DNA from: JAIXUI01 sp943373175
GTDB taxonomy: Bacteria > Bacteroidota > Bacteroidia > UBA7662 > JAIXUI01
Length of the DNA: 64,000 bases
NCBI GenBank assembly: GCA_943373175.1
Contig: CALSBM010000006.1
Location: forward strand, 12,282 to 76,281
Reading direction: 5' to 3'
In this document: in pieces, positions 34,306 through 43,186 of the stretch
Position numbering within the stretch: position 1 is the stretch's first letter
Layout of the letters: each line of letters begins with the position of its first letter
The notes under the pieces: generated by a model
Seen by the model: the letters and a program-made list of their open reading frames with translations, nothing else
Database searches by the model: none
Told to the model about the DNA's origin: nothing
Made by a program: the position numbers and the translations under genes

Positions 34306-34763
34306 CCGGCTGTTTTCAGAACTTGCTCCGCGTGAGCTTTTGTATCTACTTTCTCAATCAGATGCTCGATTACACCTTCTTCGTTGATCAAGAAGGTTAC
34401 TCGGTTAGTGCCCATGTATTTACGTCCGTACATAGATTTTTCAATCCAGACACCATATTCGTTTACAATGGTTTGGTCTTCGTCTGCAATCAAGTCAAAA
34501 GGAAGATTGAACTTGTTGGCAAATTTGTCGTGGCTTTTAACGCTGTCGGTGCTGATGCCAACCACTTTGATTCCTTTCGACAGAAACACTTGATGGTTGT
34601 CGCTCAGGCTACAAGCTTCAGCAGTACATCCGGGGGTGTCGTCTTTGGGGTAGAAGTAGAGGACCAACTTTTGTCCGGCAAAATCAGAAAGGCTAACAGT
34701 ATCGCCTTTTTGATTTTGGCCTTGAAAATGGGGGGCTTTTTGCCCGATTTGAAGATGACTCAT
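34299..34763 (-). CDS. bcp: Thioredoxin-dependent thiol peroxidase (Bcp/PrxQ peroxiredoxin)
   Basis: 154 residues. Reduces hydroperoxides in the cytoplasm. YPKDDTPGCTAEACSLSD (38-55) carries the peroxidatic Cys46 and the resolving Cys51 five residues later, the two-Cys PrxQ pattern. GISTDSVKSHDKFANKFNLPF and TFLINEEGVIEH complete the fold. Four-base overlap with the M23 peptidase gene upstream and seven-base overlap with the NUDIX gene downstream show a tightly packed operon. Confidence 0.95.
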   Translation of the reverse strand: MSHLQIGQKAPHFQGQNQKGDTVSLSDFAGQKLVLYFYPKDDTPGCTAEACSLSDNHQVFLSKGIKVVGISTDSVKSHDKFANKFNLPFDLIADEDQTIVNEYGVWIEKSMYGRKYMGTNRVTFLINEEGVIEHLIEKVDTKAHAEQVLKTAGW

Positions 34764-36472
34764 AGGAGTTTGAAAGTTACGGAGAAGGATTTAGTGTTTT
34801 TAACGAGGTCTTCAACTGTTAACACCAGCCGATGGATTCCGGTTTTTAGGGTATCAGGAATTTCCACTACCACACGTCCGGTTTTAGCATCGAAAGCAGC
34901 CGGTTCCCAATGGTTGTTGATAAAAGCTTCAATTTTGCCAATCCCAGAATCAGGGTCCTGAACGAGAAAGAATAGGCGTTCATCTTTTAAAAAGAGCTTT
35001 CCTTCTGAAACATTCAAGGGTAAAATGGCCGGTTCGCTAAGATCTTCTTCCAGATAAAGTGTTCCAAAGGCTTTGGTTCTAAAATTAAACCAGTCGCCTT
35101 GCCATTGCCCTTTAATCCATTTTTTTCCTGAACTTGTTTCTAGCACAACAGCCGCTTTTTCCCGGCTTTCTTTGCTGAGCCGTGGTGCAAAAAGTGCGCA
35201 TTCAACCGAAGTATGCAAGGGTTCGTCTGGTTTATGAAATTGGTGGATGGCTGATAAATGTTTTCTCGTGGGTTTCAGTTCGTACTGAAGACACAACGAG
35301 TCGTAAACAGCGCCTTCCGGAAAATCTGCCTTAAATTCCGGCTGCTCTAATTTTGCCGATTTAAACGGACTCAGGTTGAAAACACATGGGGCATTGATGG
35401 CTTGGGTAGTAGTAGAGGCACCTTCTTCCACCAAAAAATCCAACCTGCTGATGTTTCCAGCGAAATCAGAGGCAATAATTTCTCCTGAAAGCAACGTGCT
35501 TGCTCTTGAGCTGACTAACCCTTGTCGGTGAATTTTTTTCAACCAAGGAAACAGGTTGCCGGGCAGACGAAAGCAACGGAAATATTCTCGTCCGCTATTG
35601 GCCCATTCTTGAAAATCGAGGAAGGCATTGGCGTATCGGCTTTCCCGAAAGTGGAAATGCTCAGCCTGAAAATGAAACAGGGTGTCACCGGCTATTTTCA
35701 GCACTAAACTGTAAATACCATTACGACCCGGGCTTAAGTCCTGCTGATCCCAAACTTCTATTGCTAGACCCACCTGCCCGGAAATGCGGATGGGTTTGTC
35801 GCCAAGTGAGTACTGTCCGTTCTGTCCCCTTAAGCGGTAATAATACGGTTTACTTTGGCCGTTCACGCGAGCTTGGCTTCGCCAAGGAGTAACTTTCAAG
35901 CTTCTTAGCACGGGATGTTTGCTATCTGGAACCTTGATTCCCCAAAGCAGCGGGTTGATAATGGTTTCCGTTTTTTCGTCCCGTATTTCAAAATGAAGAT
36001 GCGGCCCTGCGGAGCCTCCAGTATTTCCAGACCAGGCTATAACATCGCCTTTAGTAATGGGGAGATCAGCCGGATTAAGGCTAAAGTCAACTTCCCAGCT
36101 TTTCTCTTTGTATTGCTGCTTCAACACACGTTTACGAATAGCGTCATTAAATGCGTCGAGATGCCCGTATTGAGAGACAAACCCTCCGGGGTGGCTCAAG
36201 TATAACGCTAAGCCATAACCTTCTGCACTTACTTTTATTCGGCTTACATGGCCTGACGCGGTAGCGTAAACAGGATGCCCGATGCCATTGGTTTTCAGGT
36301 CGAGCCCAGAATGAAAATGGGAAGGCCTCAATTCTCCAAACGTCCCCGAAAGCATACGGGTATCGTCTAACGGCAAAAAAAGCGGCGTCTTTTGAGGCTG
36401 TGCGAAACCACACCAGCTCCAAAAGACGCCGATAAGAAAAGTGCAGAACTTAGAAGTTCGGCGAGAGTACAT
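34760..36472 (-). CDS. M23-family peptidase (LytM-like) with long C-terminal beta region
   Basis: 570 residues from the ATG at 36472, which begins the signal peptide (MYSRRTSKFCTFLIGVFWSW, cleavage after C-G-F-A). The M23 domain (about 40-175) is catalytically complete: SHFHSGLDLKTNG (H-x3-D zinc site), YGLALYLSHPGGFVSQYGHL and GPHLHFEIRDEKTE (H-x-H). The rest (about 180-570) is beta-rich, ending IEAFINNHWEPAAFDAKTGR, resembling Ig-like modules of large M23 proteins of Bacteroidota. It should cut peptidoglycan crosslinks in the periplasm. The start lies inside the end of the preceding LOG gene by 23 bases. Confidence 0.9.
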   Translation of the reverse strand: MYSRRTSKFCTFLIGVFWSWCGFAQPQKTPLFLPLDDTRMLSGTFGELRPSHFHSGLDLKTNGIGHPVYATASGHVSRIKVSAEGYGLALYLSHPGGFVSQYGHLDAFNDAIRKRVLKQQYKEKSWEVDFSLNPADLPITKGDVIAWSGNTGGSAGPHLHFEIRDEKTETIINPLLWGIKVPDSKHPVLRSLKVTPWRSQARVNGQSKPYYYRLRGQNGQYSLGDKPIRISGQVGLAIEVWDQQDLSPGRNGIYSLVLKIAGDTLFHFQAEHFHFRESRYANAFLDFQEWANSGREYFRCFRLPGNLFPWLKKIHRQGLVSSRASTLLSGEIIASDFAGNISRLDFLVEEGASTTTQAINAPCVFNLSPFKSAKLEQPEFKADFPEGAVYDSLCLQYELKPTRKHLSAIHQFHKPDEPLHTSVECALFAPRLSKESREKAAVVLETSSGKKWIKGQWQGDWFNFRTKAFGTLYLEEDLSEPAILPLNVSEGKLFLKDERLFFLVQDPDSGIGKIEAFINNHWEPAAFDAKTGRVVVEIPDTLKTGIHRLVLTVEDLVKNTKSFSVTFKLL

Positions 36473-37154
36473 ATTTAGCGTAGAAGTCCTCAATTACCTG
36501 AACCGCGTCATCGGCGGTATCTACAATATGCATCAGGTCAAGGTCTTCCTTATGTATGTTGTGTTCTACATCGCACATGGTGTCTTTCAGCCAATCGATT
36601 AGGCCTTGCCAGTAGCTGCTTCCAACCAAAACGATAGGGAAACTTCCGATTTTCTTGGTTTGAATTAACGTTAGGGCCTCGAAAAGCTCATCCATAGTGC
36701 CAAAGCCGCCTGGAAGCACCACAAACCCCTGAGCATACTTCATAAACATTACTTTACGCACAAAAAAGTAGTCGAAGTTGATGAGTTTGTCGCTGTCGAT
36801 GTAGGGATTTTGGAACTGCTCGAAAGGAAGGTCTATGTTGAGGCCAACGGATTTCCCGCCTTCCTTATGTGCTCCTTTGTTTCCCGCTTCCATTATTCCG
36901 GGGCCACCTCCGGTGATTACGCCGTAACCTCTTTTTACTAAGAGTTCACCAATATCTTCTGCCAGTTGGTAGTACTTGCTATCCGGTTTGGTGCGAGCAG
37001 AACCAAAGATGGATACACAAGGGCCGATTTTAGAGAGCTTTTCGAAGCCTTCTACAAACTCGGAGATAATTTTAAAAATTTGCCAGGAAGAGGACGCTTT
37101 GATTTCTGTCCAGCTTTTTTCCTCGAAGGCTTTCAACACTTTTTCGTCTTGCAT
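36450..37154 (-). CDS. LOG-family protein (TIGR00730 Rossmann fold)
   Basis: 234 residues. Family motifs: ISIFGSARTKP-like strand (here CVSIFGSARTKPDSKYYQLA), YGVITGGGPGIMEAGNKGA and the P-G-G-x-G-T-x2-E box FVVLPGGFGTMDELFEALTL. LOG proteins cleave nucleoside 5'-monophosphates at the N-glycosidic bond, for example releasing cytokinin bases, and some act in nucleotide salvage; which nucleotide is used here is unknown. Its last 23 bases overlap the start of the M23 gene. Confidence 0.9.
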   Translation of the reverse strand: MQDEKVLKAFEEKSWTEIKASSSWQIFKIISEFVEGFEKLSKIGPCVSIFGSARTKPDSKYYQLAEDIGELLVKRGYGVITGGGPGIMEAGNKGAHKEGGKSVGLNIDLPFEQFQNPYIDSDKLINFDYFFVRKVMFMKYAQGFVVLPGGFGTMDELFEALTLIQTKKIGSFPIVLVGSSYWQGLIDWLKDTMCDVEHNIHKEDLDLMHIVDTADDAVQVIEDFYAKYVLSPNF

Positions 37155-37283
37155 CTGAATGAAGTTTAAGTTTAACTCGCCGGTAATAATCCTGATACTT
37201 ATGATAGCGTGGTTTTTCCGGTAAAAAGGAAATAAATGTAAGGTAAAAACTTTCGAACTAAAATGAGGAGCGCTAAAACCCGG

Positions 37284-38000
37284 TTACAACTTACGTTGCA
37301 TTTTCAGATTAAGAAACTCTACGGTAAGGGAGAAGCCCATAGCAACATAAGCGTATGCCTTGGATATTTCTATATGTACAGACTCCAAGACCAGCATAGT
37401 ACCAATCAACACCAAGAAAGCGAGCGCCAGCATTTTGATAGTCGGACGTTCGTTAATAAACGCACTGACTTTAGCAGAAGCAATCATCATAATAATCATG
37501 GAAATGATTACCGCGCCTACCATTATTGGGAACTGGTTAGAAAGCCCAACAGCCGTAAGGATGGAATCGAAGGAAAATACAATATCTATGAGTATAATCT
37601 GAACGATGATGCCGCTGAAGGTAACAGCCCTTCCATCGTTTTTCGCTCCTTCAGCCTCATGCTCCCTATGGCGAAGTTTTTCCGCAATCTCTTTAATGGT
37701 TTTGAAGAGCAAAAACATTCCACCTGCAAAAAGAATGAGGTCTCTTCCGGATGGATGCAGACTTCCCAGTGTAAAGATGGGTTTAGTTAGGCTGGCCAGC
37801 CAAGAGATTGTAAAAAGCAGCAAGATCCTTACCCCTAACGCTAAGGCAAGTCCGATGGTTCTACCCCGTGCTTGTTGTTGCCTTGGTAGCTTATCGGTAA
37901 GGATTGAGATAAAGATGATATTGTCAATCCCTAAGACGATTTCAAGAACAGTCAGGGTAAAGAGGCTAAGTAGCGCTTCGCTGGTGAATAAATCAGCCAT
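37284..38000 (-). CDS. TerC-family integral membrane protein
   Basis: 238 residues, seven hydrophobic segments. Two homologous halves each carry a conserved acidic motif: LTVLEIVLGIDNIIFISIL near the start and IVQIILIDIVFSFDSILTAV in the middle. TerC proteins are linked to metal (manganese) export at the membrane and to tellurite resistance. No ter operon partners are present, so a role in manganese handling is the more likely reading. Confidence 0.9.
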   Translation of the reverse strand: MADLFTSEALLSLFTLTVLEIVLGIDNIIFISILTDKLPRQQQARGRTIGLALALGVRILLLFTISWLASLTKPIFTLGSLHPSGRDLILFAGGMFLLFKTIKEIAEKLRHREHEAEGAKNDGRAVTFSGIIVQIILIDIVFSFDSILTAVGLSNQFPIMVGAVIISMIIMMIASAKVSAFINERPTIKMLALAFLVLIGTMLVLESVHIEISKAYAYVAMGFSLTVEFLNLKMQRKL

Positions 38001-38033
38001 GTAAAAGTTAAAAAGGAGAAAAAGAATCTGGAG

Positions 38034-39260
38034 TTAACGTTCCAGGTCAGTATTGAGACGGTATCGAATCACGCGGTTGTTGCCTTTATCCGCTACATAC
38101 AAGGTTCGACGGAAGTAAGCAACACCGGAAGGTTGTTTAAATTGAAACGGTCCGGAGCCGGTACCACCAAAAGAGGTTTTGATGAGTTTGGTTTGCCCGG
38201 AAGCAGCAGGAGGCACTACGCCTTCAAAACCAGCCGGGCTAAACTGGTAAACCGAGTCTTTCTGGCTATCAGAGACAAAAATATGACGCGTTTCGTCTGG
38301 AGCAACACAAACATCCGAAGGCATTCCGAACCGGAATGGTGCGTAAAGAAATCCGTTCGCCTTGGTAGTATCGAAGTTCAACAACGTGGGGTTACCGGTG
38401 TATTCAGGGCCGGTTTCAGGGTTGAAGCTTTGTTTTATCCACAGAACTTTATACTCAGCCTGAGGGCTTCCTTGTAAGACTAGAAAGTCGGCGGAATTAT
38501 TCATACCGAAAGCCAATTGAGGAGGCCCAACAAACGTTCCGATACCGGAAGGTTGTACAGCACTTTTAATGCTGGAACTAAGTGGATTAAGGCCTATTGC
38601 ATAGCCGAGGTTTGCGCCGTTAGGGTCATAAATCAGCACCGCATTATCACTGGCAGAAATGCTCATGGCTGAATTGGTAGGGCCGCGGCGACTAATATAA
38701 AGGGTGTTATCGGCTATGCAGGAAACACCGGTAAACTCAACAGCAGCATCAGCAGCACCCCTAAAGTTGGTGTTAAAGCGTGAGTTGTCGTTGAAATAAT
38801 GCAGAATAGTATCTAAAAATACCGGCCCGCCTTGCTGGCTGGCATTTCTAAGATGGTAAACCGCAGCAATGTTGTAGTTTTCGCCGTTCAGTACCGTATC
38901 GTACCTGCCAATAACGTAGGTATGTATTCGTCGATCCTGGGTAACCTTGGTTGCACCGGGAATAGGAATCAGGCGATGAAAAGTTCCTTTTAAGTCGAGG
39001 ATGTTGAGGCCGCGTTTGTCAATCACATACACCATCTCGTCGTAACCCACAAAAACGTCTGTAGGCTCCTGAAAGTTGCTCCAAATAGGTAAGATGGGCA
39101 CATAACCTACGGCATTGGGAACCAAACTCGGATCTATTGCACCTTGTTTCAGAACATCATCCACTTGATCATCCTGTTTGGAGCCAAAGATAAAGTTGCA
39201 ACTGCTAAGAGTAGAAGTCACTAACAAAGCAGGAACTAAAAGTTGGAGAAGTCGTTTCAT
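38034..39260 (-). CDS. Lipoprotein with NHL-type beta-propeller repeats
   Basis: 408 residues from the ATG at 39260; a GTG two codons earlier is possible. MKRLLQLLVPALLVTSTLSS-C is a lipoprotein signal with lipobox (T-L-S-S-C). Repeats of NHL type: QEPTDVFVGYDEMVYVIDKR (about 65-85), GMPSDVCVAPDETRHIFVSD (about 310) and FKQPSGVAYFRRTLYVADKG followed by N-N-R-V-I-R-Y near the end. Such propellers bind proteins or glycans at the cell surface. It is directly downstream of the PorV/PorQ-family barrel (6-base gap), which implies a shared surface role. Confidence 0.85.
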   Translation of the reverse strand: MKRLLQLLVPALLVTSTLSSCNFIFGSKQDDQVDDVLKQGAIDPSLVPNAVGYVPILPIWSNFQEPTDVFVGYDEMVYVIDKRGLNILDLKGTFHRLIPIPGATKVTQDRRIHTYVIGRYDTVLNGENYNIAAVYHLRNASQQGGPVFLDTILHYFNDNSRFNTNFRGAADAAVEFTGVSCIADNTLYISRRGPTNSAMSISASDNAVLIYDPNGANLGYAIGLNPLSSSIKSAVQPSGIGTFVGPPQLAFGMNNSADFLVLQGSPQAEYKVLWIKQSFNPETGPEYTGNPTLLNFDTTKANGFLYAPFRFGMPSDVCVAPDETRHIFVSDSQKDSVYQFSPAGFEGVVPPAASGQTKLIKTSFGGTGSGPFQFKQPSGVAYFRRTLYVADKGNNRVIRYRLNTDLER

Positions 39261-39266
39261 GGGCAC

Positions 39267-40259
39267 TTAAAAAATACTAGCACTAACAGTAAGGCGATGA
39301 ATGATTCCGAGGCGGTCGCGGTTATTGAATCCATAATCGAATCTCAGACGTCCAAAGCGGCGTTTAGTTTGTAATCCTAATCCAACAGCAGGAATCGATT
39401 GCTCCTGAACTCCAAACTCGTATCCACTGCGGAGGTAAAGAATATCTCGCCAACAGTATTCGGCACCAAGACCAAATGTTTCGCTGTTATCAGTAGGGTG
39501 GTTAAGCTGAATAATGCCACTCAGCAAGTGATCTCCTTTTTTCAGGAAATCATACGCATATCCAATTCTGAAGATGGCAGGTACAGCCATGTCTTCAAAA
39601 CTGGAAGCTTTCGTTTCACCGTTTAGGCGAAGCCAGTTGAACTCGCCTTCAGGACTTACATTGAATCCAAAGTTGGTAATTGTAACCGCAAAGCGCATTC
39701 TTTTCTCTGGTATTTTGTAAGTCAAGCCTAAATCGAAAAGACCATTTTGAGCAGCGGCTGAAGCTATAGCTTCACGTGCATATTTAGCGGTAAGGCCGAA
39801 GCTGAAGTTCTCTGTGAGCTGGTGGGCATACGTTAATCCAAGGAGAAGACTGTTAGCGGTGAATGTTCGACCAGTGCCGAAAGGTTGAAATTCGGTAGTC
39901 TCTTTCATTTCACCTGAACTCAAGCTGATGATTTGAAAACCCCAATGACTTTGGCCTGATCGAATGACTAATCCACCGTATTGAAGACCCACCCCGGCAA
40001 AGTAGCGGGTATAGCCTAATTGAAAGTGCACTTTCTGGGTGTCAAGACCTGTGATGCCGGCGGGATTCCAATAGAGAGAAGCGACATCGTTGGCTTGAGC
40101 AATGTAATTCCCGGCAAGAGAAGCAGCCCTGGCATCGGGCCCAATTTTCAGGAATTGCATGCCGGTTGTTGCTACACGAGAGCTGCCGTAATCGGGCAGT
40201 AACTGCGCGGATACTTGACCGACAGTAAGAGTAATTAGGAGTAAAAGCAGGCTACGCAT
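39267..40259 (-). CDS. PorV/PorQ-family outer membrane protein
   Basis: 330 residues with signal peptide (MRSLLLLLITLTVGQVSA-Q). The FadL/PorV-like opening TGMQFLKIGPDARAASLAGN followed by YWNPAGITGL is diagnostic of the PorV/PorQ family. The rest is alternating amphipathic strands ending in LTVSASIF with a C-terminal Phe, as expected for an outer-membrane barrel. PorV proper is the T9SS shuttle that collects cargo; paralogues are common and their jobs unclear, so I do not name it porV. Cotranscribed with the NHL lipoprotein. Confidence 0.88.
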   Translation of the reverse strand: MRSLLLLLITLTVGQVSAQLLPDYGSSRVATTGMQFLKIGPDARAASLAGNYIAQANDVASLYWNPAGITGLDTQKVHFQLGYTRYFAGVGLQYGGLVIRSGQSHWGFQIISLSSGEMKETTEFQPFGTGRTFTANSLLLGLTYAHQLTENFSFGLTAKYAREAIASAAAQNGLFDLGLTYKIPEKRMRFAVTITNFGFNVSPEGEFNWLRLNGETKASSFEDMAVPAIFRIGYAYDFLKKGDHLLSGIIQLNHPTDNSETFGLGAEYCWRDILYLRSGYEFGVQEQSIPAVGLGLQTKRRFGRLRFDYGFNNRDRLGIIHRLTVSASIF

Positions 40260-40348
40260 TCCAAAAAGCGGTGCAAATTACGGACAATACATAGATTACG
40301 CGGCCTTTCAACAGGATAATCACAAAAAGACAAAACAGAAGTAATGTC

Positions 40349-41194
40349 TTAAGTATGAAGAAAAAGGTAATGACGAAGGAAATACAAGAGAAAAGCCGGG
40401 TTCTTGAACCGCAAGGTTAGCTTGGCGCCCTGCATGAATACTGACCAGCCTATTGGCAGAAAATTATTAGCTTCCGCTGACAGAAAACGGCCACCTCGGC
40501 ACAAATACCGGTAGCGCGATAAGGTGCTCTTCAGGCTTTTACGCTCAAGAACCGACCAGCCTTGACGCATTACTAAAGGTAATATTGTTACCTGAAGGCC
40601 AAGCTTGCCGAGTTTATGACAAAAGGAAATGTCAGACCAGTCGAGTTCGATGCGTTCTGTGTAGCCTCCAGATTGCTGAAACACCTCCAAACGAATCATC
40701 AATCCAGAATTGATAACGCTTACTTCGTGAAAGGAATAAACTTCTTCCCTAAGCGTAATCTCCGGGTAATGCTTGGTTGATTGACCTTCGCTGAACAGGC
40801 ATGGGGAGAAAAAGGCATAGCCGCCGAGAACATATAGTGCAACAGCATCGGTCACCGGATTTTCTTGCAACTTCCGTTCATAATGATTCCCGGCATTCTC
40901 CGGAAATTCTGAATCCTGATCTAACAGCAACAAATGACTGTAGCCCATTTCTATGGCAACCTTCGCAGCATAGTTGTAAGCATACGAAAGACCGGGATTA
41001 TGAGGAAAGTGAATGTAATGAAGTTTTGTTGAGCCGAAAATGGAAGGAACGGTTTGCGATTCAGGGCTATTGTCAATAATCAGAATGTCTGCAAGTGAGT
41101 GCCAGGTTTTCAACAGGCTGTTCCATGTTTTGCTCGAATCCAGTTCGCAGCGGTAAAGAACGATTACCGGAATAGGAATCATACGTTCACTCAT
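40349..41194 (-). CDS. Family 2 glycosyltransferase (rhamnosyltransferase-like)
   Basis: 281 residues. GT-A fold: VIVLYRCELDSSKTWNSLLK start, ADILIIDNSPESQ, IHFPHNPGLSYAYNYAAKVA, HLLLLDQDSEFPENAG with the D-Q-D motif of rhamnosyltransferase-like GT2 enzymes, then INSGLMIRLEVFQQSGGYTE and ELDWSDISFCHKLGKLGL. It transfers a sugar from a nucleotide donor to a growing surface glycan in the cytoplasm. Donor and acceptor not assigned. Its start overlaps the methyltransferase stop by four bases. Confidence 0.88.
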   Translation of the reverse strand: MSERMIPIPVIVLYRCELDSSKTWNSLLKTWHSLADILIIDNSPESQTVPSIFGSTKLHYIHFPHNPGLSYAYNYAAKVAIEMGYSHLLLLDQDSEFPENAGNHYERKLQENPVTDAVALYVLGGYAFFSPCLFSEGQSTKHYPEITLREEVYSFHEVSVINSGLMIRLEVFQQSGGYTERIELDWSDISFCHKLGKLGLQVTILPLVMRQGWSVLERKSLKSTLSRYRYLCRGGRFLSAEANNFLPIGWSVFMQGAKLTLRFKNPAFLLYFLRHYLFLHT

Positions 41195-41829
41195 GCCTTA
41201 GGACTCGCCAATACTGCAAACTGTAGGGGCAGGCTGTCGTTTATCCAGGTTGGAAACACCAGGCGGAGCAGCCGGGTTTTTTTTGTTAGAAAGAGATTGA
41301 TGCCTTGAATATGATTAACCTGATAGCCGGCCTCATCAAACATGCGCAGAGTGCTTATGCGGGTGAAAAAGCGCAAGTGGGTGCGGTCTAAAATGCCTTC
41401 ATCCCGGTAACGCCAGTCTCTTGTAGATAAAACGTCCTTGAGGTTGCCGAGGTTTAGAACATTAGGGACAGAAGCAAGAATTTGACCTCCCGGCTTAAGT
41501 AATGGGATGCAAGTCTTCAATACTTCCCATGGATCAACAAGATGTTCGAGCACATCGTTGAAGCAAATAAGGTCGAATTGCTGAGAAGGCAATTGAGAAA
41601 CGGCCTGTTCCACCGAAGTTTCCAGCACTTCGTCCAGCACTTTCCGAGCTTCAGCAGCAGCAGCCGGAAATGGCTCTATGCCAACAACAGTACAACCGAG
41701 TTCCGACTTTATCATTCCACCAAATTTTCCACTACCACATCCCACATCCAGCACATTTTGGGTTCCTTTTGGAATAAAAGGCAGCATTTCTGTTCGGTCG
41801 TAAAAGGTGTAATTCAGCGTTTTATCCAT
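41191..41829 (-). CDS. Class I SAM-dependent methyltransferase of the polysaccharide cluster
   Basis: 212 residues. SAM-binding motif I NVLDVGCGSGKFGGMI, motif II VVGIEPFPAAAAEA, then FDLICFNDVLEHLVDPWEVL and LLKPGGQILASVPNVLNL. The methyltransf_23 type is common next to glycosyltransferases, where it modifies a sugar or glycan terminus. Coupled to the GT2 gene by a four-base overlap. Acceptor unknown. Confidence 0.88.
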   Translation of the reverse strand: MDKTLNYTFYDRTEMLPFIPKGTQNVLDVGCGSGKFGGMIKSELGCTVVGIEPFPAAAAEARKVLDEVLETSVEQAVSQLPSQQFDLICFNDVLEHLVDPWEVLKTCIPLLKPGGQILASVPNVLNLGNLKDVLSTRDWRYRDEGILDRTHLRFFTRISTLRMFDEAGYQVNHIQGINLFLTKKTRLLRLVFPTWINDSLPLQFAVLASPKA

Positions 41830-41905
41830 GCTTTCGGCAGCGTTTTATGGCTTCGAAGATACACAATTGTGAAGCAGCCTGCCATTCGCCGTTTACCTTT
41901 GGCGT

Positions 41906-43186
41906 ATGAACCACCTGAAGCGATTTCTGCCCGGCTCTTCGCAACTGGTGCGCAACTTCCTCTCGTTGTCTGCCATACAGGCGTTTAATTACCTACTTCC
42001 ATTGCTCACCTTTCCCTATATGCTGCGGGTTCTTGGGATTGAAGTGTTTGGTGCTTACCAGTACGCTATGGTGATAGTGGGATATCTCGGAATCGTGATT
42101 GATTATGGCTATAATATGAGCGCGACGCCATTAGCGGCCCAGTATCGGGATCAGAAAACCGAACTGCAGCAGTTGTTCAGTGAGGTGATTTCTGGCAGGA
42201 TAGTGCTTCTCGCAATTGCGCTTTTGTTACTGCCACTAACCTACTTTTTCTGGCAGCCGGTTAAGGGATTTGGCGAAGTGTTAATGGTGTTATTCGCTGG
42301 TTTGGTATCCTCTATTTTCATTCCTACTTGGCTTTACCAAGGAGTAGAAAAGATGAGCTTTGCTGTTGTTCTTCATTTCTGCGGACGGGTAATTCAAGTT
42401 GCAGGCTTATTTCTTTGGGTAAAAACACCTGCTGACTGGGTACTAATGGCGTGGTTTAGCACCGGAGGCCAAGTTGCAGCATCACTAGTAAGCATGGTTT
42501 TGTTGCATAGGCATTTCGGGTTAAAGTTCGGATGGGCAGGTTGGAGTAAGAGTCTCAATAGTTTGAAATCAGGAGCTGCCCTGTTCTTCTCACAGTTTGC
42601 TATCAGTTGTTACCTAATGGGAGGGATGTTTTTAGTGGGCCTTTCACGGAATGCTCGGGAAAGCGGAGTTTATGCTTTGGCAGATAAGATTCTGCAATTG
42701 ATTCGGCAATTGCTGATCATGTTCTTTCAAGCCGTTTTTCCCCGGACTTCTTTACTCATCGCAGAAAACCCCATGGCGGCACGCCGGTTTTTTCTTCGAT
42801 TCACCTACGTGCTGATAGCCGTCTTTGGCACCGGAGGTTTAGTGCTTTTTTTTCAGGCCGACCTAATTGTGCAATTGCTTTCGGGAAAATCCATACCTGA
42901 AGTGTTGCCTTTGTTGCGGATTATGGCCTTTATCCCCTTGGTTGTGGCATTAAACATCCCGGCATTTCAGGCATTGCTGATAACAGGAGAAAAGAAAGCG
43001 TATTCTACAGTACTCGTCAGCGGAGCTACCCTCAACATTGTGCTAACGGTTTTTTCACTACGTTTTTTCGGGTTGAAGGAAGTGGCCTGGTCGCTGTTGC
43101 TAACAGAAATCTGGATTACAGCCGGCCTCCAAAGAGTATTATGGAAGAAGGTACCCGAACTTTCGGTGTGGTATCGGAGGAGTTAA
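41906..43186 (+). CDS. Polysaccharide flippase (MATE/MVF-like, Wzx type)
   Basis: 426 residues with 12 or more hydrophobic segments. It begins SLSAIQAFNYLLPLLTFPYM, the usual N-terminal signature of Polysacc_synt (PF01943) flippases with the L-P-L-L-T-F-P-Y motif. It would move lipid-linked repeat units across the inner membrane. TACCTTTG stands four bases before the start codon, so any transcript from it would be nearly leaderless. It converges on the Wzi-like gene with a four-base overlap of stops. Confidence 0.9.
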   Translation: MNHLKRFLPGSSQLVRNFLSLSAIQAFNYLLPLLTFPYMLRVLGIEVFGAYQYAMVIVGYLGIVIDYGYNMSATPLAAQYRDQKTELQQLFSEVISGRIVLLAIALLLLPLTYFFWQPVKGFGEVLMVLFAGLVSSIFIPTWLYQGVEKMSFAVVLHFCGRVIQVAGLFLWVKTPADWVLMAWFSTGGQVAASLVSMVLLHRHFGLKFGWAGWSKSLNSLKSGAALFFSQFAISCYLMGGMFLVGLSRNARESGVYALADKILQLIRQLLIMFFQAVFPRTSLLIAENPMAARRFFLRFTYVLIAVFGTGGLVLFFQADLIVQLLSGKSIPEVLPLLRIMAFIPLVVALNIPAFQALLITGEKKAYSTVLVSGATLNIVLTVFSLRFFGLKEVAWSLLLTEIWITAGLQRVLWKKVPELSVWYRRS

